64,000 nucleotides of DNA from Hydnum rufescens UP504. Its lineage: Eukaryota > Basidiomycota > Agaricomycetes > Cantharellales > Hydnaceae. A program made the translations under genes and the position numbers. The number at the start of each line of letters is the position of its first letter. The first letter of the stretch is position 1. This document shows positions 36,359 through 48,129 of the stretch, in pieces. The DNA is taken from NCBI GenBank assembly GCA_014904985.1, contig MU129131.1:12705-76704 (forward strand). Direction: 5' to 3'. The notes beneath the pieces are model-generated. The model was not told the DNA's origin, ran no database searches, and was given only the letters and a program-made list of their open reading frames with translations.

Positions 36359-37206
36359 ATGGAAACGAGCTCCAAATCAACCCTCGACGTTCCCCTCTAC
36401 TTGTGCAATCCATTTCTGAGTGCCCGTCTTGTTACTGGTTCCTTCAAAGCCATTATCCAACTTCCGAAGTAGCTACCTATTTCCGCCTCGAACTTGTGAT
36501 CGAAAGGCGAACTCTCCGCTTATTCTTGCGTTCGCAGGTATACAGACATCTCTGAATGGGTCGCGATGAATTGTGAGCTCTGGTGACTGGGCCGTCTCCT
36601 TTCGTTGGGCGTAGACGCTTGTCTTCTAGTATTCGATTTCTACACGAACCTTGACCTATTCCTGGGCTTCTTACTGGAGTTTTGCACGCACGAATCGTGT
36701 CCCACTATGGCCGCAGGCACCAAGTGTGTGGTGAATTCTCGAACGCCTCGCGCTTCTCATCTCGTCAATGATTCTACTGGAATAGCTTCATATATCCATG
36801 GATAGAAAAGAATGGACGTTCCGCTAGTATTCCCGCTCCAACCCATATCGACTATATCATGACTTGGATATCCTCACAACTAGATGATCAGACTGTATTT
36901 CCGACTCGAGTCGGTCAGCCTCCCTTTACATCCGGGTTGTACTTCCACGCCTCATGAGAGCTAACCAACCAAATTTCTGGCTGATCCCTAGGCGTAGAAT
37001 TCCCCAAAACTTTCCCTGCTAGCGCCAAGAACGTATACCGTCAGCTATTTCACGTCTTCGCTCACATATACCACTCCCATTTCACCATTCTGTTGCACGC
37101 GCGCTCCGAGGGCCACTTCAATTCGCTCTTCGCCCATTTCCTTGCTTTTGGAGCTCAGTTTGATCTTTGGGTCAGTAGGCAGGGCGCCATCTCGAATGTG
37201 CGATGA
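36359..37206 (+). CDS. MOB1-like kinase activator M2, most complete copy
   Basis: MOB proteins bind and activate NDR/LATS kinases in mitotic-exit and morphogenesis networks. Exons by eye: 36359-36468 (METSSKSTLDVPLYLCNPFL then SARLVTGSFKAIIQLP), 36538-36572 (YTDISEWVAMN), 36630-36723 (LFDFYTNLDLFLGFLLEF, CTHESCPTMAAGT with the zinc-site Cys), 36786 to about 36935 (PWIEKNGRSASIPAPTHIDY, MTWISSQLDDQTVFPTRVG) and about 36993-37206 (VEFPKTFPASAKNVYRQLF, VFAHIYHSHF, HFNSLFAHFLAFGAQFDL). The fourth splice junction is not resolved in frame, so a lesion there is possible. Order and length fit the MOB1 family. Divergent partner of F2. Confidence 0.78.
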
Positions 37207-37209
37207 CCA

Positions 37210-38090
37210 TATTTAGTGAAATTCACGTCGTAGGACCAGACAGACCTCTGTGTGGGATCAGGTTCCGCCGATACGAAAGTATCCGTGGCAGAAATCGCTG
37301 AGAAATGGAAAGAGATGGGATACCTTGCGTGAAGCGTCCTCATGAAATATTGGCGCACCACGTTCTGGAACGAATAGTATTCAAATTGATGATGTCTTAT
37401 GCCTTTGATACGCCCAGGACACGACACAGTTGACTGATATGAATATACCGTTCCTAATACCATTTCTGAGGAAGATCGTCGTTTGTGGTGCAATGGCTTT
37501 GACGTGCCAGCCAATACATTCAGTGACGAGATCCACCGCCTAGTCGCCAGAATTGGCGCGTAAAAGGCAATCAGACTTGGCCGTTCGAGATGGAGGTTGC
37601 GCACAAAGATGTCTAAAGGGAAGCTGACGATTACCGAGGATGTATTAGACAGGGATGTGGATAGCTCCAGTTCTTCAGAAAAGGATGGCCAGTTAAAAAC
37701 CATACTGGTGGATCCCCTAATATATTCGCCCAGACTGCGAGACGTGAATATCAGTCATGACATCAAGGTCTGCCTCTAAATCTGTTGTTAGGAGCCAGGG
37801 GGCGAACTCCTGACACTCAACGATCTCAATTCGCTTATACAGCATGCACCCTTGCGCACTAATGTTCGAATTTTGCAGGGAATCGACGAATTCCTGTGGG
37901 AGTTGCAGCGATTTTGAAACGGCCAATGACGGGATGCGTGCTGAGAAAGAGGTTTCAGCAGGAGAACGTCGAGGGACCGTTTGAAACTCGTTCTCATTGT
38001 GGTCGAATCGTCAGAGATGGACAGTGCATACCTTCGCGTTTTGGCGCGACCCGACCTTTCGAATACATCGTCGCACGCTTCTGAGGGTAT
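37210..38090 (-). other. Unrecognised coding relic X2
   Basis: The minus strand has open stretches LPQEFVDSLQNSNISAQG, YKRIEIVECQEFAPWLLTTD and DLEADLDVMTDIHVSQSG (about 37930-37720), then a longer frame to 37155. Its protein-level similarity to X1 (E-V/I-V-E, LLTTDL, AD-DV-TDI, SGR) suggests a former or real gene. Family not recognised. Confidence 0.4.
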
Positions 38091-38315
38091 ATAAGCAAGA
38101 ACTTCCCCTTATACTATTTGCATCGAGAGGCGGCACAGAAATTGAGCGCACTTAGCACTCTAGGTTCCTCATGCGGAGATAGGACCCGTCCTGTGCAAAC
38201 CCCACAACAAGGAACATAATGCGAATTCGGAGCATTTATTGTACGCGGGCCCAATGCCGTCTAGAATTGGAGGGCCAGTAAGCATGCGACATATTATATC
38301 CCACGGCGAGTAGTG

Positions 38316-39499
38316 TTACAAAGTCGAAATAATAATCATACGACCCTTGCTATCCCTCTGAATAAAGCGAAACATTAGCACGAACCAACATTGGAGAATG
38401 TAACAACTAACAACTAACAGTGAATACAACGATATGCTCGTTGTCGACAAATATCTTCTTAGTTCGTGCGATGGCAGGTCCAACCTTCCGCTTCACCCCA
38501 TGATATGGTAGACTCGTGTCCTTAGCCTCGAACGGGCTTTCGAAATTGTCCGTGTTAGGCTCTGGGCGATTGTCGGATTCCATTTCGCATATGCTCCCCC
38601 GGGTGGATGATTGAGACTCCGATAAATCTGGAGAAACGGCAGCAAGATTAGGGGTAAAGTCGAGGACAGTAAGACTTTTCGAGTTGTCGATACAAACATG
38701 GCGGCTTCCCTGAATCTCGCTCCAAAAAGGATCATTGCGACGAGAAGTGAAGATCAGACGTGTGTTGTGGGGAGCCCAATAAGCCCATGGTATCGACGAC
38801 GTCGATCCGAGATCGTCCCTTTGTAGGTGTAGTGGTTAATTGTGGCTGCAGAGACGACAAACTCCGGGCCATCGTAACCAAGGTGATAGCCAACGGAATG
38901 CATCAAATCGAGAGGACCTTTGATTCAGATGGGCTGAATGGTGCAAAGCGAATTCCATTCGCTTCGGGGCGCGGAATGCGCGGAACTCTAAAGCCACTAT
39001 CTTGCGAAGGCGTGTATTCTGACCGATTTCACATAGCACGAGGTGACGAGGGCGTAGGATCCGGCGGTTTCTCCTCAAAATACCAAGGCAGGCGGATAGC
39101 CCGGGGTCGTATCCACAAAAATCCCGGGACACCTAACTGAAGGTCTTCGGTCTAAGGAGTTGGTGTATTAGGATCCAGTAGTTGTGAAGATGTGCGTTCA
39201 GTGCAGCGACTCACGCATATCAAGCTTCCAGTGCACCAATTCCAAATCAAGAGCCTCCCCCAAGACCTCTACCATCGTCGAACAAGGCAATGACACCGAA
39301 ATGATAGTTGCCTTGATCACGAAGAGGTTCGGCCTCATTATCTAGGATATATGTGGGACGGATTATGTCGGATGCTCGCGGATGTGGCCATGGGGTATTA
39401 CGAGAAAGCGTTCAAAGATGAATATTTAAACTCGGTGCACCGTTAGAATTGAGTCTAGTAAAAAAGAGTGACTAGACGGAGACCGCCGAGTCCATGCAT
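38316..39499 (-). pseudogene. F-box gene F3 with internal deletion
   Basis: The 3' exons match the other F-box genes (SRKNDPFWSEIQGSRHV region, VLDFTPNLAA, end RMIIISTL). At the 5' end the start motif ATGCATGGACTCGGCGG (39499-39483) joins directly, near 39480, to the intron before the third exon, so the rest of the F-box and all of exon 2 are deleted. Without an F-box it could not bind SKP1. Confidence 0.75.
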
Positions 39500-39632
39500 C
39501 CCACACTATGGGACCTATACAGGAGGCAGTTGAGATACGATGATTCGGCCTCCGGAGTGAAGGTGAGTGGACTCCGTCTGCTTATGTAATGTCATGCACT
39601 CCCACAAGCTTAAGGACGATTCATACAACATT

Positions 39633-39760
39633 TCGATGGAAACGAGCTGTGGCTCAGCCCACGACGTTCCCCTCTACTCGTGTAATTATGTAATCGACTT
39701 CCCACCGCACAGCTCGTTCCTGGCTCTTTCAAAGCCGTTATCGAATTACGCAGTAGGTAG
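39633..39760 (+). pseudogene. MOB1-like exon-1 remnant upstream of F3
   Basis: Begins ATGGAAACGAGC like M2 and M3 and encodes METSCGSAHDVPLYSCN, then loses frame in the region equivalent to ARLVTGSFKAIIQLP. No later MOB exon follows; block Y2 sequence follows instead. Confidence 0.7.
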
Positions 39761-39859
39761 CCATTTCCGCCCAGCCAGTCGCGTCGCAGCTGATCATTTC
39801 GCCCGTGCGTCGGCGATTGGTAGTGCGTTGACGAGTGGTTCTCACAACGGACGCGTGGT

Positions 39860-41092
39860 CGCCCTAAGGTCCTACCACTTCTATCCTCGATTCTGTTTAA
39901 GCCAATGCGACTCTCAAGGGCTGGGGCCCAGACACCTTCCATTACACCGGGAAACGGGCGAGAGATCGTTATTACGACAACGCTGAAGCCAATGTTGTCC
40001 GTGACGCCGAAGATGATGAAGAAAGACACGTGAGTGGCATGATGGACATTATCTTAAGACTGTGGATACACTACAAGGCAGGCCTGACCAGGGCCAGAAA
40101 GCCCTGTTGCGTCGAATGTCGTTGGTGATCAAAGCTTCTAGACGTGTCTGTAAGCAGTAGAAGAGTCAAGGGACCATAATTAGCGGGTCCCATCTGGACT
40201 CTGGTACGAGAGCGCTCGCGGTTGTTTTCAGGCTGACTGGCGCGGCAATGCACTGATTCTTCCACACCTAGAACCCCGGACGAAGTTAAAAAGATATCTT
40301 AGCGTCTTTTTGAAGCTTCTCTCTTGCCTTTGATTGAACCAAGATCTAACCGTAACTTCTATGGAAATCCCTTTGCATTGAACCAAGACTGGGTTGAGGA
40401 TATCAGAGAAGTGGCCGCAATTAATTGTCAATTGGAAGCCAGACTTAAGCCTTACGCCCCCAATCCGCTGCAGATTACGGAATGTGGCCCTGGCCTATGG
40501 GCAGTGGCGGTGCCTAAGCGTGTCCATCAATTTGTATTCACACTCGAAGAATAGTCTCTCGATTAGTTGACATACTATTGCCTTTTACTGGTTTAAACCA
40601 TATGTACGGTGGTTTAAACCACATTTTTGGTGGTCCTCGGAGGTATCTTCCTAATTTCCCCAAACAATGGCTCGAAAAGCAACAAGTTCCTTCGGGCTCT
40701 CGCCCTGAGGTTGTTCGATTCTCAAAGTTCTCCGAGTTTTGCCAAAATAATGCGGATTATCCTATTCGGCACCCCCGGTGATAGTAAATTGGAGTCGAAA
40801 AACAAGAAAGCCTCTTAACCGTCACCCTAAATCACATTTGCCTACAGCCGACAACCCGTACTTAAGAATATTCTCTTTCACTCTCGGTAACACCAACTTT
40901 GAGGGAGGGGACATGCGCAAAGTCTTCCTCTCATACTATCTGCATCGAGGTCCGATACTGAAACTGAGCACACCTGGTTCTCTAGGCATCTTTCAAGCTC
41001 AATGCGGCGCGAATGGGGAATGGAATGCACCCGTTGTGCATAGGTCAATTCTGGTATGCATAGGAAAGACGGCGCCCTACCAACCTACGGAG
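39860..41092. repeat. Repeat block Y2, left of F4
   Basis: Second copy of block Y (see 33800-34339), here longer. It includes GGGCTGGGGCCCAGACACC near 39920 and the shared AAAAACAAGAAAGCCTCTTA near 40799. It also holds an open frame at 40324-40554 with no recognised motif and two 12-bp perfect palindromes TGGTTTAAACCA near 40590 and 40610. Confidence 0.6.
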
Positions 41093-42863
41093 TTACAACG
41101 TCAGAACAATAAGGACAGGTTCATCTGCCTGAAGTTAGAGAAGCAGTTAGTGTAAGCGAAGATCGGGGAGCAGACGAAACGAACAGCAAATAGAAGGATA
41201 TGCTCCTCATCGACAAATATGTGCGAGGGTTCTGAGAGGGGAGGTGCAAGCTTTCGCTTGACCTCATGATATGGCCGACCGGTGCCCTTAGGGTGGACCG
41301 GACTCTCGTAAGACTCTATGACAGAAGCTGAGCGATCGTTGGATTCTGTTTTGCCTACGCTTCCTAGGGTCGGTGATTGAGATTGGGATAGATCGGGTCG
41401 AACAGCAATGAGATTGGGAGTGAAGTCGACGACAGAAAGATTTTTTGAGGTGTCAAGCCAGGCAAATCGGCTTCCACGAGTCTCGCACCACCGAGGATGG
41501 TCACGAGCAAATCGGTGGATTAGGCACGTGTTGTGGGGGCCCCAATCAGTCCACGATATCGATGGCGTCGATTCGACATGATCTCTGTGCAGGTATTCAT
41601 GTGCGTACTGCTCGAGCATAGCTACAGACACGACGAGGTCTGGGGAATTTTCGGCAGGGTCATAGTCAAGAGCGCATATGGAGACATGTATGTTCCATAA
41701 ATCCGAAGAATCAAATGGTACACATCCGGAGGGCGTTGGATTCGCATGTACATCGTACAGAAAGAATCCCAATCGCTTCGGGGAGTAATACAAGGGGAGC
41801 TCCAAAACCACTGTCTTGCGAAGGCGTGTAGCTTGGCCAACCTCGTATAGCTCGAGCGCGCCACATACGGATGTGTCATGAGAGTTCCAGGGTAGGAGGA
41901 TAGTCCGCGGCCCTATCCACACGAAACCGCTGGCCTCAAGATCCTAATGGGCACAGGGGTTAGGATCCAGTAGCCGGGATGGCATACCATCAATACAAGG
42001 CTCACACATATCAGCTCTCCAGTCAGCCAATTCCAAATCAAGAGCCTCGCATCCTTGCCTAATAACGCAACAGCATCCCCCATGACTCTGAGATAAAACT
42101 TATTGCGCATGTTGTCAATATCTAGGAGATCTTGAGAGCTGAGTATGCCGGAGGCTCGTGGGTGTTGGGTATTGCCAGAAAGGGTTCGAAGGTGCATATC
42201 CAAACTGATTTTGCCGTTCGAATCCAATCTGATACAAAAGGACCAGGACCACTTGAGAAAATCATTCAGGCCGTACATAAGGAACTCACATCTCCACCAG
42301 GACAAGAAGATCCTGACTGGGATCAATTGTGAAAGAAAGAATCTCAAAATCACTCTTGTGCGTCCAAGTGCGTAGAGGAGATTGGCAGATCCTTGAAGGA
42401 AGTTTGATACAAGTGATAGATTTGCAATGTGAGAATGCCAATATTCCTCCTGCTAGTTCTTTCCAAGGGAGAGATTTCTCGGGTAATCTGATTCGCTCTT
42501 CGATCCAGTCTAAGGATCCCCACCTCTTGATGTGGTCTTCGAATGCCTTCAGACGTGAAGCAGTGGAAGAATAGGGTCCATCTTGGGCTCGGGGGCTATC
42601 TTTATAACCATGCTTGGTGAGTCGAATTGCGTACTGTGTCGCAGAGCTTTCATCAATATAATATTTCCAAGTTTTCGACACCTATTGCCGGTCTATCAGA
42701 TATGGGCTGATGGCGTTGTTGGATCACCCAGCGATGTTTAAGGTGAAGAGGGAGGATTGTTATTTACCCTCATGCATCTCGCCAAGTCACGACCATCTAA
42801 ATACTTGAAGACATTCAGAAGAATTTCGACCGGTTGGCCAACAAGACCACCGATTTCGTGCAT
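41093..42863 (-). CDS. F-box protein F4, apparently intact
   Basis: Predicted SCF substrate receptor. F-box MHEIGGLVGQPVEILLNVFK then YLDGRDLARCMR; after an intron SKTWKYYIDESSATQYAIRL, GSLDWIEERIRLP, LPSRICQSPLRTW and FTIDPSQDLLVLVE. The third exon carries GNTQHPRASGILSSQD and LLIWNWLTGELIC; then DLEASGFVWIGPRTILLPW, LYEVGQATRLRKTVVLELP and WTDWGPHNTCLIHRF. The end is ADEPVLIVLTL with stop at 41093-41095. All junctions tested kept frame. Its divergent MOB partner M3 (start 43384) is dead. Confidence 0.8.
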
Positions 42864-43383
42864 CCTGTCCTGGGATTGAGAAAAGTTGGATGCGGGTCCG
42901 CAATCACTTGTAATCGGCAACCCCCGACGCGGATGGGCTGCCTGAAAAAAACAGTTTCACGTTCCTAGCCTCACACAATCTAGATACAGCTTTGTGTATT
43001 AATGAAAGTGTGTTTGGAATATATGCAATTTCTTGTGTTTAGAATTTGAAAAAACCCCTTAGCACTGGAGGAATAATAGCAGTGAAATCAAGCTGTTATT
43101 GACGCTATCAGTTCTCAAGATCATGCATGGAATTGTATTATGAAACCAAAAAATTGTAGTGACAGTATTTCTCTCCACGTTCACGCAGATTTCACCACTT
43201 TCCTAGGAGCCGTTCAGTCTATAAACGTGTTTTGCTGAGGGGCTCTGAAATGGCCTCGGTGGCTGTGTATTAGCCTCCGGAGTCAACCGGAAATAATCTC
43301 CTAATCTCCCTGTGAGAAGGGAAGGGAAGGGGGCCGGGCCCACCAACACAGGACTGCATTTGGCCGATTCGTGCAACATTGCG
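42864..43383. other. Divergent intergenic region between F4 and M3
   Basis: About 520 bp, longer than the 175 bp between F2 and M2. The extra part (about 42960-43200) is AT-rich and not found beside the other pairs, so it may be an insertion. No gene seen. Confidence 0.45.
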
Positions 43384-44020
43384 ATGGAAACAAGTTCCAA
43401 AGCGCCCCTCAACATCCCCCTCTACTCGTGAAATCCGCTTATAGACGCGCGTCTCACTCTTGGCTCCCTCAAAGCCATTATCCAACTTCCACCTATTTCC
43501 GTCCCGAACTTGCCACTGAAAGCCGGACGGATAGGGGACATTTCTGAATGGGTTGCGGTGAATTGTGAGCTTTGGTCACGCACCCACCTCCCTTGGTTCG
43601 GCGCAAACACTCTCGTTTTCAGCATCCTATTTCTCCACGAACCTTGACCTACTGTATTTCTGGGCTTGCTGGTCTTTTGTACGCCCCCGCTCCAACCCAT
43701 CGACTACACTAATACTTGGATATCTTCACAACTAGACTGGAGTTGGTGAGTCTTCCTCTACTTCCGTTCCTGTACTTACATGCCTAGACCTAACCAACAA
43801 AATTTCTGGCTGGTCCCTAGGCGTAGAATTTCCACAGACTTTCCCTGCCAGCGTCAAGAACGTATACTGCCAGCTATTTTCCACCGTTCGCCCACACACA
43901 CCATTCCCACCCCCGTTCTTTTGCGCGTGCGTTCCGAGGGGTACTTCAATTCCTATTTTCTTGGCTTTGGAACTCACTTTAATGTTTGGGTCAGTAATGG
44001 CGTCATCTCGAATGTGTGGT
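43384..44020 (+). pseudogene. MOB1-like gene M3, decayed
   Basis: Follows M2 exon by exon: METSSKAPLNIPLYS then an in-frame TGA, LTLGSLKAIIQLP, ISEWVAVN, FSTNLDL, then a large loss of the CTHESCP exon. PAPTH is followed by a frame change, then VEFPQTFPASVKNVYCQLF and another frame change before RSEGYFNS. Not functional. Confidence 0.75.
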
Positions 44021-44029
44021 GAAACTATT

Positions 44030-44430
44030 TAATGAAATTGGCGTCCTCGGACTAGAAAGACCTCAACGCAGGTTCAGGCTGGGAGGGAAATATCCACCCT
44101 AGACAGTGCTGCTGACAATTAAGGGGGACGAATTAGCCGAGGGTGCGGAAGTAGTTCTTCTGAAAGGATGGCCACCCATGGGCTTGAAGATACTATTACT
44201 GGATCCCCTGATATGCTTGCCCAGACTGTGCGAGATGTGGATATCGGTTGGGGCATCAGGACGCCAGTGTCTTCACGTAGATATGTTCGGGTCAGGGACA
44301 ACTTCTCACTACTCAACGATGACTTCAATTCACTGGTACTGCAGAGCGCATTGTGCACCAATGTTTCAATCACAGTTCTAGACGAATTACTGTCGGAATT
44401 GCATAACGATTTTGAAAGAGCCAATGATGG
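44030..44430. pseudogene. Unrecognised relic X3
   Basis: Third copy of the X region, between M3 and F5. Both strands show open frames (plus 44168-44560, minus 44424-44119), so orientation is taken only from similarity to X1/X2. Short blocks such as ACTCCTGG-type motifs are weakly kept; more diverged than X2. Confidence 0.35.
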
Positions 44431-44735
44431 GACGCATACTGAGGAAGGGGTTTTAGCAGAACGTCAAGGGAGCTCATTTCCTTTGTGCTCAAATTATCAG
44501 AGATACATCATCTATCTTGGCGCGGCGCAATGCTTGCAATACATCGTCCCATGCTTATGAGGGTGTAGAGAACAATTTTATTTTCCCTCTGGCTGCGTCG
44601 ATACACAACGCAGGAGTTGGGCACTCTCCATATGTGGAAATAGGAGGGGTAAGGAACATGGCGCAAATTTGTTATAGGGGGGCGAATGCCACCCAGAATT
44701 CGCGGGGGCCTGTATATGTCTCACAGCGAATGGTG

Positions 44736-46506
44736 TTATAAAGTCAAAATGATAAGCACAGGACCGTCGTCATCCCTCTGAGTAAGACGAAACATTAGCG
44801 CAAGCCAAGAATGGAAAGTGTAACAACTAACACTGGATAGAACGATATGCTCGTTGTCGATAAACATCGTCGTGGCTTGAGCGATAGGGGGCCCGACCTT
44901 TCGCTTGACCCCATGGTATGGTAGACTGGTGCCCTTTGCGTGGAACGGACTCTCGTAATTGTCTGCGTGAGGCTCTGGATGATCTTTGCAATTTGTTTTG
45001 CGTCTGCTCGCTAGGGTGGATGATTGAGACTTGGATGAATCCGGCGAAGCGGCAGCGAGATTAGGGGTAAAGTCGAGGACAGCAAGATTTTTCGAGTCGT
45101 CGATCCAGACATGGCGGCTTCCCTGAACCCAGCACAAAAAAAGATCATGAGGAGAAGGGAGGATTAGGCGTGTGTTGTGAGGACCCCAATCAGTCCATGG
45201 TATCAATGGCGTCGATCCAAGATCGTCCCTATGTAGGTATTTATGCAAATAGGTGGTTAATGGTGGCTGCTGAGATGACGAGTTCCGGCGCGGTCAACGT
45301 ATGGAAGTGTATGTTTTGTACTTCCGAGGAATCAAATGGTACAGGTCCGGAGGGCATTTGATTCAGGCGGCCCGAATGGCTCAAGAAGAATTCCATTTGC
45401 AAAGAGTGTTCCATTCCCGTCAGGACGATGCATCGGGGGAGCTCCAGAGCCACTATCATGTGAAGGTACTTATTCTGAGCGATTTCATACAGTGCAAGCG
45501 CTTTGCATACGGGTTCCTTCTCAGAGGACCAAGGCAGGAGGATAGTCCGCGGTCCTATCAACAAAAAACCCGTGACATCTGCCTGAAGTGGTTTGGTCTA
45601 AGAAGTGGGTACGTTAGGATCCAGCAGTCAGGGTGATATGGGCACGCCAGCTTACACATATCAACTCTCCAGTCCACCAATTCCAAATCACGAGCTGCCC
45701 CAGATCACTGTCGAGTAATGCAATAGTATCCCCCATGGCACCGAAGTGATAATGGTCGTTATCCAGATTCCTTGGCATACACATGAGACGGATTATGTCG
45801 GAGGCTCGCGGATGTGGGGAATTACTAGAAAGGGTTCGTAGATGTATGTTTAAAGCGATTGCAATGTTCAAATCCACCCTAGCAAAAAGAGGGGGGATTA
45901 TATCAGAAAATAATCGAGGCCATACATGAGAAACTCACGCCTCCACCAGGGCGAGAAGATCCTGAGTGGGATCAATTGCAGAAGAAAAAATCTCGAAATC
46001 GTTCTCGTGAACCCAGGTGCGTAGAGGAGTCTGGCGAATCCTTGAAGGCAGTTCGATAAGGGCGATAGTTGTGGGATTTGAGAATGCCAGTATCTCTCCC
46101 ACTAGTTCTCCCCACCAGCCAAATCCATCCCCATCCGGCAATCTGATTCGCTCTTCGATCCAGTCTAAGGATTTCCACCTGTTGATGTGGTCTTCAAGGG
46201 CCTTCAGACGTGAAGAAGTGGAGGAGTAAGGACCATTTTGAGTGTGGGGGCCATCTTTATAGCCGTGCTTGGCGAGTCGAATTGGGTAACGTGCCGCAGA
46301 ACTTTCGTCGATACAATGTTTCCAAGTATTGCACACCTATCACCAATCGGTCACAAATGGATCAACGCCATTTTGGGGCCATCTAGCGACGATTGAGAAG
46401 AAGAGGGAGAACTACTACGTACCTTCAGGCATCTCACCAAGTCACGACCATCTAAGTACTTGAACACCTTAAGAAGAATTTCAATGGGTAATCGAGACAC
46501 ATCCAT
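44736..46506 (-). CDS. F-box protein F5
   Basis: Predicted SCF substrate receptor at the right end of the array. Start MDVSRLPIEILLKVFKYLDG then RDLVRCLK, followed by an intron. Exon 2 gives YIDQ/CIDESSAARYPIRLAKH, SLDWIEERIRLP, LPSRIRQTPLRTWVHENDF and IDPTQDLLALVE; later exons LVIWNWWTGELICVS, LIGPRTILLPW, WTDWGPHNTRLILPS and the end DDDGPVLIILTL. The N-terminus is a few residues shorter than in F1-F4. I saw no clear lesion, though splicing around 45600-45650 was not fully resolved. No MOB sequence is found upstream. Confidence 0.72.
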
Positions 46507-46619
46507 CTCCCGACGTTTAAGGATCGTAAAAAGTGGTGTTGGAATTATGCACGAAGATGTACTGTAGTTTACTCGGTCTCTGCGCTGTAGAGTAGAAAAA
46601 AAACCTTTGCTTACATGTA

Positions 46620-46893
46620 ACTTATTGCAACTTGCAAAACCGAAGGCGGCGGATGAAAAACACTAAATTTTGCGTCAAAAAGTATTTGGGCGATTACTCC
46701 TCCAATTCCTGGCGGTTTGGCTTGCTATCAAGTGAGACGGACTCGCCTTGATCGTCTGTAGGTGCTTGTACCCTTTGAGTAATAAAATTCGAATATTTGA
46801 GATTCGAAGTTTTCCCCAATTTTATTTCCTTCATAGCTCTTGAACTACTGTGAATTGAGGAAAATAAACTATATCCCCTGAGAGCTGCCATGC
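46620..46893 (+). repeat. Fold-back element, left arm
   Basis: Inverted complement of 47341-47609 with a few mismatches. The left outer end carries an 11-nt extra piece (CATGTAACTTA) relative to the right. Confidence 0.8.
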
Positions 46894-47340
46894 CACTCTA
46901 CATGCTTGAAAAAAAAATCAAGACTGTTGGAGAAAATTTGAGGCTGTAGGCTTCCGAGGGATACAACCCAAATAGCCAAAGCATCTGCCTTGTTTGGGTT
47001 TCTAGTGTTGATGCTGTGATGGAAAATGAAGTCCATGAACTGGAGGATGCATACATGCTTGGTGGCTAGGCAGAAACATGCATTGGTTGGCTTTGAGATA
47101 GCCATTGATTTATCCCTTCTGCGGGTATGGGCTCTTTGAATGTCTCACTGAGCTGCCAGGCAAAGATCATCCAGGAATTACATCTAGAGTGATGTAAGAG
47201 TTATATGTTCACTGTACAGGAAGTTTTGTGGCTTCACTGGCCATGCTATGGTCCTAAATTCGGTGCCGAATGGTACACCATCAAAATTCTGAAATTTGCT
47301 CCAATTGCCCTGATTTTTTTTGGAACACCTAGAGGGACAT

Positions 47341-47609
47341 AGCAGCTCTCAGGGGATATAGTTTATTTTCCTCAATTCACAGTAGTTCAAGAGCTATGAA
47401 GGAAATAAAATTGGGGAAAACCTCAAATCTCAAATCTTTGAATTTTATTACGCAAAGGGTACAAGCACCTGCGGACGATCGAGGCGAGTCTGTCTCACTT
47501 GATAGCAAGCCAAACCGCCAGGAATTGGAGGAGTAATCGCCCAAATACTTTTTGATGCAAAATTTTGTGTTTTTCATCCGGCGCCTTCGGTTTTGCAAGT
47601 TGCAATAAG
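47341..47609 (-). repeat. Fold-back element, right arm
   Basis: Inverse of the left arm, from the GCTCTCAGGGGATATAG side to GCAAGTTGCAATAAG. Confidence 0.8.
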
Positions 47610-47620
47610 CAAAACCAGGT

Positions 47621-48129
47621 TATAATTAGTTTTCTTCAAATTAAGCCCAAGCTTGTGTGTTTGACAGCAGTAACTCTGCTGGCCTTCATGTGACAGGCTA
47701 TCTGCACGGCACCTCTCGCGGGGCGGCGGAAGAAACGGACGCGGTCCGTGTGCTCTCACATAAGCCTGGTATAACTTGTACCTTCACGAAACAACAATGT
47801 CTCCTACCGTAAATGCCCCTTAGGGAGGTTCTTGAGTGCCCCTAGTGTGTGGCATCCTCTTACACCAGATACTTTAGTTCAGGGATCCCATAGATTGCAT
47901 TTCTCCATCCATTCATTGTCTTAGAAGGCAAGCCCTTTGAGTAATATACTACATTAGTGTTAGTGTCCGAAAATGGTGTGAATGTGAGGGTACAGCAAAG
48001 CAATGGAAAAAAAAACGTGGGGCCAAGACGGATAAGGGATGACAAAGGAAAATAGGGGAGGAATGCCGGGATACGTAGGCTCCGATGGGTCGATCAAGCC
48101 ACATAGTTGAATGTGTCTTTTTCTTCCGC
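47621..48129. other. Intergenic between the fold-back element and CUL1
   Basis: No gene seen; contains the likely CUL1 3' untranslated region. Confidence 0.5.

Larger units (their letters stand above)
46602..47620. mobile_element. Fold-back element, about 1 kb, long inverted arms
   Basis: Two inverted arms of about 270 bp flank a centre of about 450 bp. The outer ends CTTATTGCAACTTGCAAAAC (46620) and its inverse ending near 47609 match, as do the inner ends around ATATCCCCTGAGAGCTGC (near 46875) and its inverse near 47350. The centre has one open frame (minus 47105-46869) without a recognised transposase motif. No target-site duplication was evident. It looks like a non-autonomous TIR or fold-back transposon. 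Confidence 0.7.
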
